A DNA stretch of 64,000 nucleotides, from the NCBI GenBank assembly GCA_000310025.1, contig FN649732.1, forward strand, positions 806,503-870,502, written 5' to 3'. The notes under the pieces are model-generated. The model made no database searches and had not been told where the DNA came from. It saw only the letters and a list, made by a program, of their open reading frames with translations. The DNA is from Ectocarpus siliculosus. Its lineage: Eukaryota > Sar > Phaeophyceae > Ectocarpales > Ectocarpaceae. Shown one piece after another: positions 36,201-43,464 of this stretch (positions within the stretch are counted from its first letter, which is position 1; the number at the start of each line of letters is the position of its first letter). The translations under genes and the position numbers were made by a program.

Positions 36201-39200
36201 AGGGGGGCCCCCCCGAATAACTCTTCCCACTGGGAATTCTGCTCCTTGTTCCCCTCCCGGTGGGGAACGAAAGGAAAACTGGTTTTTCTCCACTATGTGT
36301 TGTTGTTGTTGTTGTTGTTGCCGCCGCCGTTGCCGGGGGGTTTTGGGAAGAAGTATTGAAAACCAAAAACCTGTTGTAATGACCCCTGCGTCCCAAAACC
36401 ACTGTGTTCTTTTACCAAGGGGGCCAATGAAGAAAGAACTTATGCGACCTGCTTTTTTCCACTGGAAAGGGCACCCGTGGTTTCCTCCCCCCCCCTCCTT
36501 CGGGGGGGGGCAAGGTNNNNNNNNNNNNNNNNNNNNNNNNNNNNNNNNNNNNNNNNNNNNNNNNNNNNNNNNNNNNNNNNNNNNNNNNNNNNNNNNNNNN
36601 NNNNNNNNNNNNNNNNGGATTTTCAAGGGTGGGGTGGGGGGCAAACTGGGTCCCTTTTGGGGTTTTTTTTGCAGAGGGGCCCGGTTTTCCCCAGGGTTTT
36701 TTGGCCCCTTTTTTAGGGCCAAAGGGACCCAAAATTTGCCCGGGGGGACGGAGGGAAAAGGTCCCCCCCTTCCGTTTGGCCGGGGGGGATCCCAAACGTT
36801 GCTTCCCCCCCCCGGGTTTTTTGACCGGGTCGTTTTGGTTTTTTGTTTACCCCAAGGGGTCCCCGGTTTTTCCCACCCCCCCGGGGGTTTTTTTGTTAAT
36901 TTTTTCCCCCCCCCCCCCCCCCCGGTACTCTTCTTCAATTTGCCATTCAATCTCATTTGGAATACCCCATGCCTCCATTCGGCGATTTGCAGTCACCAGG
37001 CGAAAAAGGTTTGGGATGCTCCTGCCCACACCCACACTCTCTTGTGTTGTACTGGTGCTCTTTTTCTTCAGGCAGATCTTGGGGCCATCGACCCGATAGT
37101 TGCGACGGTGGTCTCCACGGAGTACGTCTTCCAGCTGGGATTCATGCTCGTTGTTCCCGTCCTGCTGGTGAGCGAAGGCAGACGTGGTTTTCGTCAACTA
37201 TGTGTTGTTGTTGTTGTTGTTGTTGCTGCTGCTGTTGCTGGTGGCTTTGGTGATGATGTATTGAAACCGAAAACCGTGTTGTAGTGACCCGTGCGTCCAG
37301 AACGCACTGTGTTCTTCTACCAAGGTGCCCAATGATGAACGACCTTATGCGACGTGCTTTGTTCAGCTGGAATGGGCACCCGTGTTTTCCTCTCTCGCCC
37401 TCGTTCGGTGTGGTGCAGGTTATGTCTTGGTCGCAGCACACAGTAACATCATGTTGACCTAGTTATACCCTTGCACTGATGCTTTGTTGGCACATACACA
37501 GGTGATGGCGGTGGAGAGCGGGCTGTCAAGGGCGATTCGCAAGTTCGTGGAGATCATCCTGCGAGGCAGCGTCCTGTTCTTCATCTTCCTTTCCGCCACC
37601 AATGCCTACTGTAAGACTCGCCGCGCACATCGTCAAAAAAAGTTGACCTCTCCTCTTGTACACCGGCAACATTTAACCTACGGCACTCTCGTCCCCCCCC
37701 CCCCCCGTTAAGCTGGAGGCTTGGCCTGGTTGGGTTCCTGCTTGCGTTCTTGTTGCTCATGCTTTTTTGTATGATATGTAGCGTTCTCTTTTCCTTTCCG
37801 GGAAGAACTACGCAAGCAAGAATGTGCACATCTTTGGAGGCGTAGTTTTACAATTTTCTGCTTTTAGTGGCTGCTCCATGACGCTCTTCCAGATTTTGAT
37901 CCCCTCCTTGATCGATGGGTGGGAGTCCTCGGTTTCAGCCTGGCCCCCCCCCCCCCCCCCTCCCCCCTCCCCCCGGCGGGATGTAAATAGTTGCTTTCCT
38001 CCATTCTATGCTGAGCATGACATCGTCACATCACACGCACGTCATCGCACTCGCGCGAGAGACACGATCTGCTTCCTCTCTTCCCGGTCTTGGGGGTTGA
38101 TTGACTCCCGTAGGTGGCATACGAAGTACTACAAGATATCGCACCCCCTGGGCCAATTTTCAAAGCTCGATTTCTCCACCACGAAGAAGATACATGTATG
38201 AGACGATCAAACTTCGGAAGGCTCTCCACGAGAGATGGTCCCAACGCTGTCATTGTCGGCACCGTCTCTCTCCTTTTGCTGTGGAGTGCTCGAGCTTCGA
38301 AGATCGGTCCAGATGGTGTGCTATCTCATGTCACCTGCGGTACCCCCACCGCCTCCTTCTCACACGGACGTCATCGCATTCGCACAAGAGACACTGTCTG
38401 CTTCCTCTTCTCTCGATCTTAGGGCCGATTGATTACCCCCAGTGCCTCCCTCTGTCCTGCGCATTCCACATACTGGCTAGGATCCTCTTCGTGAGGGTTT
38501 TATTAGAGAGGGGTTTGCCTTATACCTTGTACTAACCCCCAACCCCACCTCGTACCCCCCACGAAAACCAAGCTTAACATTTTCGCAAAGGCTACTGATT
38601 GGCTACCCCCCCGGTTCTCTGGCGTGTTTTTGGGTGTGACTGCTGCTGTATCAGACGTGAACAAGGCGTTCTTGACGGGGGAGGCGAAGTACATGTCGAC
38701 CGGGAGGGGCTTCGTCATCGTGCACGACCGTTTCCTGTCGCAGTACTGCCGCTACCTCCAGAGCCACTTCGCGCCGGCCTTCGAGATAATGCTCCTGCTC
38801 ATAGTAAGCATGCGTTTGTTGTTGACAATGCTCCTGCTCCTCGTAAGCTGTTTTGTGTTGGTGATGGTGTTGTTCACTGCCATGTTTTCGTGTTGATGCT
38901 GGTGCTGTTCACTCCCTTCAGCTTTTCTCACTCGGCGTGGAAATGAATGAGCGATATGACCCGACCGGCAATGGCTTTAGGAGCGATGTTCTCTTACACA
39001 ACGACTCGATGACGTCACCTGCATGTTTTGATGGAGTTTCACCTCTCCTCGCAGTTTGTGACTGACCCCTTTGTCGCGTTGCTGTGCCCTGTTCTTCTTC
39101 ATGCTGCTGGAAATTAAGGTATACTGGCATTTCGGGTCCAAGCAGACGGGCTTCCAGTACTTGGCCGAGACCTTTTCCGTCTGGCTGCTGGTGAGGGCCT

Positions 39201-42200
39201 GCGTGGTAGCCGGCTGCTTTGTGCTATCTTGTTTTTTTGGTCGCGTCTGTGTCTACTGCTGTCGATACTTTCGGTGTTCTTTCGATTAGTGGCATTGGCG
39301 GTATGCATATGTTGACCCTTTTCTTGTCCCAACACCACAGTGGCGCCAGCCACCTGTTGGTGCTGACGCCGTTCCCTCGGCGAAGATACAGTCGGCATTT
39401 GCCAAAGGTGATTGATCGAATTGTTCTGCGGTCGATCCCTACGAACGGATCGGCCTCTTCTCGTAACGAACCGCTAGCAGACTTGGAAGCGGGCACACCA
39501 GTCGACCAACAACATTGTGGTAGAACCGCCTCTCGTGGTTTTTCCTCCCTCACAGCTCTCCATCCTTCGAGGCATGCCCCGTGAACGATGATGGTCCCGG
39601 TACTCTCAAAAGAGTTGTGTTGATACCGCCGCTAAATTTACGCACGTTTATACATATAGGTGGTGGCGTGGCTTTGGTCGCCGGTGATCTTTAACCCCAA
39701 CGGCGTGGAGTGGCTGGACGTGATCAAGGACTTCGACGGATGGCTGTCGTGGATGATGGCCGGGGATGACGACCCGGACAAGAGCTGGCACGCCTGGTGG
39801 ATCCAGCAGAACGCCGTGAGAACTATTCCCAGTCAATTTTTTATATATTTATTGTTGGGTGCTTCTGAACGGAAAAGGGACGGGGAAGTCATTTCGCTTC
39901 CTGTATGGTGTTTTGGTGTGGGTGAAATAAATGGAACACTCCCCCGGTTCGGTCGAGGGGGATTCGATGCTGCACATGTCAATGATCTTCTGTTGCGTGT
40001 CCTTGGACGATGTTATCGATGGCATTTGTTTTTTGGATTGACTACAAGACAAGTGCTGGCGCGCCTGGCGAATCGAACAGAACGATGCCGGCAGATTGTT
40101 GGATTTCCATGCTCTGCAGAAGTGGTGCTTGTGTGTTTGTGATACTGTGCCCGTGACGTGGGGGTTGGACGATACAACGGGCACTGGCAACAGAAACATA
40201 AGACAGGATGTGGTGACAGAATTCCTTCCTAAATCGCTGTTTTCCGCCGGCACACCCACTGCTGTGACACGCAGCGCCTCAGGTCTCCTTTCACTACGTG
40301 CTGCGCTACGCTTGAATTAGCGCCACATTCATCTTCTGATATCTCCCTCCGACCCGACGTCCCCTGTTCTGTTTTATGCACTGACGTGTCTGTGATGCTA
40401 ATAGGAGCTAGCTGACGTCATGTTCCGGAAGAAGGTGGTGCTGTTCGTGTGGAGATGCCGCTTCTTGGTGCTCGTGTGGGGGTTCGTGACGTCCATCAAG
40501 CTTTCCAGGTGCCGGTAGAGAGCTGTTACAGGTCTTCGCAACACCTTCAGCCGAAAACCCCGCACTGCTGCACCCCGTATGGGTGTTGGGTAAGGGAAGC
40601 ATGTCATACTCGGTTTTGCCGCTGGCCCAAACAAAGCCATGACCGCGTGTACAAGGAGAAAGGCATGGGCGATACGTGTTGTTCAAGCTCATTATCTCGA
40701 GTCGAATCAATGCCACGCGAGTCCTTGCTCCTCAGTCAAATCTTTCTTGGCGCCTCCTCTCTTTTTTTTTGTTCGTTGTTGCACCGCGAACACTCCAGGG
40801 TGGAGAAGGAAATGAGTGTGCCCGAGATCCGGTGGCTGCTGCTGGGTGTCGTGTTTGCGGTTCTCGTCATCATAGTCTGGCAGGGCGTCGCCGGCGTCCG
40901 CACGCGCACATCCGGAGCGGGAGGAAGGTGTGTGTGTGTGTGTGCGTGCGTGCGTGAACTGCTTGCCTCTCAGATGCTGTTTGCCGACTCCAGCTGTATG
41001 TTGGCGCGCACGATAACCGGTAGAATAGAGAGGACGCTATCGCCACCGCCGCCGCCGCCGCCGCCGCCGCTGCTTCTGTTATTTGAGACTCTGCGTCACA
41101 CTCGAGGGAGGGAAGTCCCGAAGTATTATTTGCTGCGTATAGCGGGTAGATTGTGAGCGCGGTCATTGTGGAAGAATTCGAGGTGCCGCGCTGTGTCAGC
41201 CGAAAAGGCGACCTAAACGTGAGCACACCGAATTTGTTGGGAACAAACATTGTTTCCCTCCAAAAATGATGCATTTTGTATTGGGATGTCCGCCTCGCGA
41301 GCGACTCGGAATCACTTACTCGAAAAAATGTTGCACCTGTCATCGAAGCGTATGCGGATTACCCATTTGCTTCGTTAGGGTAGAGGTTTGTTTCTTTGTT
41401 TTTTTGTCACTGGAGCAAGATTCGCACAAACATGAGCAAGGTTAGCAATGAACTCGTCTCGGGAGAATCTTGCGCCAAACCTCTGACCTCGACGAATCTT
41501 GCTCCGATTTTCGCGCTACAATGACAATATTCGAATCTAGACCCTTTATCATGACATACTTATAGGTGATCTACATATACCGTAGTGACAGCTGCAGCCA
41601 ACCCGAAGGCTGATGATTTTCGCATGAAATGATGTCTACTGCTGTATCTGGGAGCGTCAGGTGGAACGTGTTGCGTGTACCCCCTTTCTCTTTCTTTATT
41701 CGATGATTGTTTTTAGCGTGCAAGCCTTGCTTCACCTCGTGCAGGCATATCACCACCCAAAACCTGTCACCGTCTTGTCTTAGGTGCTTTCGTTCGTGCC
41801 CCATCCTAACTCCTCCCCCCCCTTTGCCTTTCGCAGCACCTCTGGGCGTCTGTTGGGCCTCCTGGTGTCGATGGCGTTAGCCTCGGCCATGCTCTTTCTG
41901 CCGGTCTTCAACATCGTGGCGTTCGAGCAGATGCTATACTTCGCCGGTGAGAAATTCAAAACATTGTTTTTTCTCCTCGCACGCACAGCCTACCACTTTT
42001 TTACAGATATCTATGTGTATGCTTCACTGCTTGTATCCTCTCTCTTCTTGTTGATTTCGCGTTGCCGTGCCTTGTTTGGTTCCGTTCACCTTGCATTTTC
42101 CAGGGCAGCATATACCCTGCCGATGACGGGTCGCTCCCCCCCGCATGCGGTAGCGTGCGTGCACTTGTACGTGAAAATATGTTGTCTTGCACGTTTGCCT

Positions 42201-42845
42201 GCCGCTTCCGGGGACGTCATTTTCGTGCATCATAGCTTGCTTGTGCGGACCTCCGGGGTCTCATATTCTTGCGATCAGCGAAACCAATCGTCCGGAAAAA
42301 AACCTCGAAATCTGAAAATTGAAATATAAAATCGAACATGATTAATCGATTGTCGAAAATGAAGATCGAAAATCGAAAATTGAACATTAAAATATCTGAC
42401 TAACTAAAAAGAACGATTAGGAAAACTGAAGATCGAAGACCAAGAATCTGAAAATGGACAGTCTAAAGATGAAGCTCACCAAAAAATGAAAGCCGAAACC
42501 GAAATCTCAACCAGGAGTTCGTCCTTAAACTCGTGCGACCAGGTGCCGTCGGGTTCCTGTTGTACTTCTTGGTGGTGCAGGCCAGCCTGTCGTCGAGGGT
42601 AGTCGGGGGGGGCAACGTGCACAAGGCGGTGGACGGGGCGGGGAACAACATCGTCTGGACCACGTACAGGGCGGTGCACCTGACGATCGGGCTGGTGATC
42701 ATGATCCCGACCCTGCTGGTGGCGTTCTTCCCCTTCATGACCCACTTCCAGGTGCATACACTTCCGTATGCCCGTCCGTCTATCCTTCCGTTTGTCGTCC
42801 GTGCGTCGTGTTTATCGTACCTAGTTGTTTTGCGAGAACTTGCAG

Positions 42846-42880
<35 letters not shown>

Positions 42881-43464
42881 GCTTCCTCCATGCAGTCGAC
42901 TGGTATTCTGCTGTTGCTGATAACTCCCCCATTCATTCCCCCGACATTCAAATGAAAGTATGCTCGTACATTCTCCATAATCAGGAATATACGTGCGTCC
43001 AATTTCCTTCACAACTGCACTGTTCATAATAACGTCAGTCCCCCCACCCGCTTCGCCGCCTATGTCAACTCGGTGCGCTGCTGCCCCTTCCACCACAACG
43101 ACAGACCCGCATGATGTTCAACCAGAACTTCAGCGCCAGATTTACCTCCGCCAAGCTGTTCGCCACCGAGAGAGAGAGGCAGCAGGCGCGGGGCTGGATA
43201 GCTGGGGACGAGCAGAAACGGGGGGGAGGAGGGGGCAGCAAGGGGGAGGACGGCGGCGGGAGCAAAAGCCCCCCGCCCCTGGAAGAATCATCCGGGAAGG
43301 GGAGGCGAGACAGTCACCATTCGGGGTCACCACCGCCGCCGCAACCCCCGCCGCGCCGCGGCGGGCATGGGGAGGGCAGGGGTGCAGTAGGTTCGGCTTT
43401 GCCGCCGGTGCGCTCTGCCGCGCGCCACGACGCCGGCCGGAATTCCAGGACTAAGGCAGCATGA
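6975..43464 (+). CDS. 1,3-beta-glucan synthase (GT48, callose/FKS type), about 45 exons
   Basis: Integral plasma- or endomembrane enzyme that polymerises UDP-glucose into beta-1,3-glucan. Exons: 6975-7201, 9011-9151, about 10818-10915, 12059-12202, 13496-13574, 14318-14454, 15508-15736, 16430-16568, 17391-17455, 17919-18028, 19325-19490, 20073-20197, 20694-20793, 21464-21589, 22150-22207, 23204-23295, 24301-24450, 24732-24923, 25583-25735, 26376-26574, 27027-27114, 27937-28056, 28217-28282, 28419-28492, 28782-28970, 29293-29463, 29971-30138, 30999-31103, 31985-32192, 32593-32735, 33223-33311, 34001-34127, 34512-34604, 35292-35372, 35910-35978, 37072-37167, 37502-37610, 38655-38803, 39119-39190, 39660-39815, 40405-40508, 40799-40927, 41837-41946, 42543-42751, 43105-43464. 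Total about 6,015 nt, about 2,004 codons, close to plant callose synthases. Phase is continuous at nearly every junction. The exon 2 to 3 junction does not fit, so a small exon or a different border is likely there. All borders are GT-AG except a GC donor after exon 22. In a brown alga this could make laminarin or callose. Confidence 0.93.
8690..9030 (+). repeat. Three-copy tandem repeat carrying the acceptor of GT48 exon 2
   Basis: The unit (about 120-140 bp) contains a TTCTGTCGTTGTG-like stretch, GCCCGCCTCATCAAG, and then the exon 2 acceptor plus the first about 15 exon bases. Copies of the acceptor edge are at 8741-8766, 8862-8886 and 9001-9025; only the last leads into an open reading frame. 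The spacer in the second unit is AT-rich, with TATATAT tracts. Confidence 0.8.
10818..15736 (+). CDS. GT48 gene, exons 3-7: FKS1_dom1 region
   Basis: Residues about 123-351. Exon 3 reads DVFDFLTQLFGFQRDSVRNQ, the hallmark of the FKS1 domain-1 family. Exon 4 continues DNAITLLASRLSR and ends NYKKW. Exon 5 begins with CKHIW, completing the plant-like NYKKWC motif. Exon 6 has LLLWGEAANLRLCPEFLC, one of the most conserved GT48 blocks. Exon 7 has the NYDDFNETFW motif and ends near KTFVERQSWLVPM. Junctions 3/4, 4/5, 5/6 and 6/7 are phase-perfect. The domain is cytosolic and precedes the first membrane cluster. Confidence 0.93.
10894..11150 (+). repeat. Three-copy tandem repeat carrying the donor of GT48 exon 3
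   Basis: The last about 20 bases of exon 3 and its donor (GGAACCAGAGGTGAGG at 10906-10921) recur at about 11015 and 11119, giving a period of about 104-108 bp. The second copy has lost the donor (GAGATGG in place of GAGGTGAG). The third keeps GAGAGGTGAGG intact and is a potential decoy donor. The spacers share an A-rich run and a CCTCCT.AGTG motif. Confidence 0.85.
12204..12246 (+). repeat. GGT/GAT trinucleotide repeat beside the exon 4 donor
   Basis: A GTGATGGTGATGGTGGTG-type array starts directly at the exon 4 donor, so the donor GTGAGT may be flanked by additional weak GT sites. Confidence 0.8.
12640..13377 (+). repeat. Minisatellite, about 30-31 bp unit, more than 20 copies
   Basis: Direct tandem array of the unit TACCGCTCCTTCACCGTAGC followed by GAACACTTCTC, with small variants (AAACGC, ATACAC, CTGCTC) and a few shortened units. 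It fills most of the intron between GT48 exons 4 and 5 and ends about 120 bp before exon 5. Units are contiguous with no unique spacers. Each unit can form a short CTAC/GTAG hairpin. Confidence 0.95.
15183..15510 (+). repeat. Tandem repeat carrying the acceptor of GT48 exon 7
   Basis: A unit of about 100-110 bp ends in the exon 7 acceptor and first exon bases (GGCGGCAGGTCCTACCTCAA at 15500-15519). Related edges occur near 15183-15213, 15289-15316 and 15386-15413. After each copy comes a GGGGGATCC.CACATG.CAGACATTC-like segment, a run of 9-14 C, and a CAATCC..CCCGG segment. The copies are degenerate; the third still has a CAGG acceptor. Confidence 0.85.
16190..16310 (+). repeat. Two-copy tandem repeat, about 73 bp
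   Basis: CTCTTGAGGCAGCCTCTCTG followed by TAGGGG.AACGG.AACGATA occurs at about 16191 and 16264. It lies in the intron before GT48 exon 8 and is followed by a short CCAACA repeat. Confidence 0.8.
16340..16396 (+). repeat. Degenerate telomere-like CCCTAA-type tract
   Basis: The stretch contains CCTAACC, CCCTAACC, CTTAACCC and CCCTAATA in close succession. It resembles the C-rich strand of TTAGGG/TTTAGGG telomeric repeat but is imperfect. It is intronic, just before GT48 exon 8. Confidence 0.5.
16430..21589 (+). CDS. GT48 gene, exons 8-14: first membrane-spanning cluster
   Basis: Residues about 352-628. Exon 8 opens with SFWRVQMMLFWGLHLLVVA, a hydrophobic segment preceded by the W of the family's F(W/R)...M motif. 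Further hydrophobic segments lie in exons 9 (CYVLIDLYQIIFV), 10, 11 (LVALLELVKF), 12 (TVVLSAKFLFNFFFMIRPLV) and 13 (VGILVGVWLSVAFVYFIDLQ). These match the KF.F.Y.V.I.PLV and W.P..LVYF.D.Q signatures of plant callose synthases. Exon 14 continues VWFIIAESVMSACYGVARHV. Confidence 0.9.
18970..19300 (+). repeat. Minisatellite, about 96-97 bp unit, three to four copies
   Basis: GAACTTCCGAAAATCGAA recurs at about 19068, 19164 and 19261, with shared GAGCCTCGCCCCCCGAC and CGTCGAGCC segments between. It lies immediately upstream of GT48 exon 11 (19325). Some frames are open through it (ELPKIE, RRTSENR), but that reflects the repeat period of about 96, a multiple of three. Confidence 0.85.
19501..19645 (+). 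repeat. GTT and GCT trinucleotide repeats after exon 11
   Basis: A TGT/GTT array begins about 10 bases after the exon 11 donor, followed by GGTGGT and GCT arrays (19617-19645). Intronic. Confidence 0.85.
20814..20861 (+). repeat. GTT trinucleotide repeat after exon 13
   Basis: About fifteen GTT units begin 20 bases after the exon 13 donor at 20794. Intronic; poly-Cys/Val frames over it are not genes. Confidence 0.9.
21190..21330 (+). repeat. CT-rich microsatellite
   Basis: CTGT units followed by a long CT array, in the intron before GT48 exon 14. It could serve as an extended pyrimidine tract, although the acceptor is about 130 bases further on. Confidence 0.9.
22150..28492 (+). CDS. GT48 gene, exons 15-24: central cytosolic region
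   Basis: Residues about 629-1026. Exon 15 has FAYVWNE, equivalent to the IWNEII motif of plant enzymes. Exons 17-22 are charged and helical, with ALLPGFLVSGKIQGSVKTA matching the P.FLLASKI..A block. Exon 24 has RRVAFFVNSMYMSQP, equivalent to RRISFF.NSLFM.MP just before the catalytic domain. Exon 22 ends at 28056 before GCAAGT, a GC donor whose use keeps the frame open into exon 23 (28217-28282). Exons 18-21 are less conserved and are supported by phase and open frame. Confidence 0.87.
22845..23215 (+). repeat. Tandem repeat carrying the acceptor of GT48 exon 16
   Basis: The unit (about 110-135 bp) holds GCCCAACTCTCCCCTACATA, then CCATTA..ACC, TGCTTATCG and the exon 16 edge (AAAGGTGGTGGACGCAATGC at 23200-23219). 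Related edges are at 22941-22975 (TGTGATGGACGCGAATCGCA) and 23066-23100 (AAGGTGGTGGAGGCGATGCG). The second copy still has AAG|GTGGTGGA and could act as a cryptic acceptor. Confidence 0.85.
23640..24300 (+). repeat. AAC-rich tract and about 45-bp minisatellite ending at exon 17 acceptor
   Basis: An AACAAC-rich stretch passes into roughly ten degenerate copies of a unit built on CTATTGCTCCGCACCCACGA followed by CGTCAACAACAATAGCAACAC. The last unit reads TTTCGCTCCGCGCCTGCAG and forms the acceptor of GT48 exon 17 (24301). The acceptor thus seems to be part of the repeat. Confidence 0.75.
24605..24732 (+). repeat. AAC/ACG trinucleotide tract before exon 18
   Basis: CAACAACGACAACAAC-type repeat ending in ACGACGACGACGAACAG, the acceptor of GT48 exon 18. 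There is no pyrimidine tract within 60 bases of the acceptor on this strand. Confidence 0.85.
24930..25130 (+). repeat. Three-copy tandem repeat, about 60 bp, after exon 18
   Basis: CGTTGACCTA..CACCGCTGTT followed by CCGGCCATGATGATGACGCT and GGGTGTTTAGTTG recurs at about 24944, 25002 and 25063. It starts about 20 bases after the exon 18 donor and contains no exon sequence. Confidence 0.85.
25698..26030 (+). repeat. Two-copy tandem duplication carrying the donor of GT48 exon 19
   Basis: The last about 38 bases of exon 19 plus donor (within 25698-25755) recur at 25881-25932. The downstream stretch with CTTCATGAAGATCACGTTAG and GATCCCGTCACCGAAG recurs at about 25986-26026. The period is about 180 bp. 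In the copy the donor GTGAGT has become GTCAGA, and the coding edge has several substitutions. Confidence 0.88.
28063..28212 (+). repeat. GTT-rich tract in the GC-AG intron after exon 22
   Basis: The 160-bp intron between exons 22 and 23 is almost wholly GTTGTT/GTTTGCTG repeat. It follows the GC donor at 28057-28058. Confidence 0.8.
28782..34604 (+). CDS. GT48 gene, exons 25-33: glucan synthase catalytic domain
   Basis: Residues about 1027-1457, the cytosolic UDP-glucose-binding and polymerising core. Diagnostic motifs in order: FSTLTPYYSEEV with YLQTLFPEQW (exon 25), LWASYRAQTMARTVRGMMYY (exon 26), KYTYVVSCQQ across exons 27-28, GEGKPNNQNHAIIFTRGE and IDMNQDGSLEDALKARQLL (exons 29-30), TSIQRFLDKPLAVRFHYGHP (exon 31), GGISKASKGINLSEDIFGGF (exon 32) and VGKGRDVGLGQI (exon 33). 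Every block is in the family order and none is missing, so the catalytic domain appears intact. As in other GT48 enzymes there is no QxxRW motif of GT2 cellulose synthases. Confidence 0.96.
29612..29823. mobile_element. MITE-like inverted-repeat element in GT48 intron 26
   Basis: Left arm begins GTATTTAGGGCCGTTTTATT (29612) and continues through CTTCCAATTTCTCAAATCTG. Its imperfect reverse complement closes the element at about 29823 (CGGCCCTTAC). The arms are about 65-100 bases with a small centre, so the roughly 210-bp element could fold into one hairpin. There is no coding capacity. Flanking TA on both sides would fit a TA target site, but this is not certain. Confidence 0.65.
30838..30864. 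repeat. CAG trinucleotide repeat
   Basis: About eight CAG units in the intron before GT48 exon 28. Confidence 0.85.
35292..42751 (+). CDS. GT48 gene, exons 34-44: C-terminal membrane cluster
   Basis: Residues about 1458-1885. Exons 34-37 give FRLLSFFYSSVGFYLNQ, VFLTLSIWLFVYAKVYLVF, EYVFQLGFMLVVPVLL and GSVLFFIFLSATNAYY. Exon 38 has the cytosolic GEAKYMSTGRGFVIVH block seen in plant and fungal enzymes. Exon 40 has SPVIFNPNGVEWLDVIKDF with W.SWM and SWHAWW. Exons 41-44 hold further hydrophobic segments. Exon 35 (35910-35978) and exon 36 (37072-37167) lie on either side of a corrupted assembly stretch; their own sequences are clean and join in phase. Confidence 0.92.
35990..36960. other. Corrupted duplicate sequence around a scaffold gap (assembly artefact)
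   Basis: From the poly-C at 36001 to the gap, the sequence is a homopolymer-inflated copy of 36920-37437. After the gap, 36617-36920 is an equally distorted copy of 35712-36015. Real bases are replaced by longer runs of the neighbouring base, as in low-quality chromatogram tails. The true order is most simply 35712 to about 36020 joined through the poly-C to about 36920. The exon 35 and exon 36 look-alikes inside (around 36807 and 36170) are not functional copies. Confidence 0.88.
36517..36616. other. Assembly gap of exactly 100 N
   Basis: A run of 100 N, the conventional length for a gap of unknown size. It sits inside the intron between GT48 exons 35 and 36. Confidence 0.99.
37201..37246. 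repeat. GTT/GCT trinucleotide repeat after exon 36
   Basis: TGTTGTTGTTG followed by CTGCTGCTG about 35 bases after the exon 36 donor. Its distorted twin at about 36299-36335 is part of the artefactual copy. Confidence 0.85.
38035..38440. repeat. Two-copy dispersed repeat in GT48 intron 37
   Basis: ACGTCATCGCA.TCGC.C.AGA, GACAC..TCTGCTTCCTCT and TTGATTGA.T.CCC occur at about 38038-38105 and 38365-38437. A segment between them (AAGATCGGTCCAGATGGTGT at about 38299) resembles one at about 28637 in intron 24, so part of this may be an old transposon remnant. Confidence 0.55.
41370..41530. repeat. Imperfect inverted repeat in GT48 intron 42
   Basis: AGAGGTTTG and GGAGCAAGATTCG on the left are matched by CGAATCTTGCTCC and CAAACCTCT on the right, within about 160 bases. 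An inner GGAGAATCTTGCGCC adds a third related element. It may be a small foldback or MITE remnant. Confidence 0.5.
42300..42475. repeat. AT-rich GAAAATCGAA repeat
   Basis: Irregular repeats of AAAATCGAA and GAAGATCGAA make an AT-rich island, ending about 70 bases before GT48 exon 44. No coding potential. Confidence 0.7.
42843..42882. repeat. GTT trinucleotide repeat
   Basis: About twelve GTT units in the intron between GT48 exons 44 and 45. Confidence 0.9.
43105..43464 (+). CDS. GT48 gene, exon 45: conserved end plus low-complexity tail
   Basis: The exon starts after acceptor ACAG with TRMMFNQNFSARF, matching the family's C-terminal TR.LFNQAFSRGL motif. After that the protein departs from the usual short ending. 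About 75 residues follow that are rich in Gly, Pro, Ser and basic residues (a Gly/Ser/Lys stretch, then proline runs near SPPPPQPPPRR), ending at TGA 43462-43464. The tail is probably a disordered cytosolic extension. Confidence 0.9.
   Translation, partial: TRMMFNQNFSARFTSAKLFATERERQQARGWIAGDEQKRGGGGGSKGEDGGGSKSPPPLEESSGKGRRDSHHSGSPPPPQPPPRRGGHGEGRGAVGSALPPVRSAARHDAGRNSRTKAA

Noticed and set aside
36106-37284. A 392-codon open frame across the N gap
   Set aside because: It translates N and homopolymer-inflated duplicate sequence; it is an artefact.
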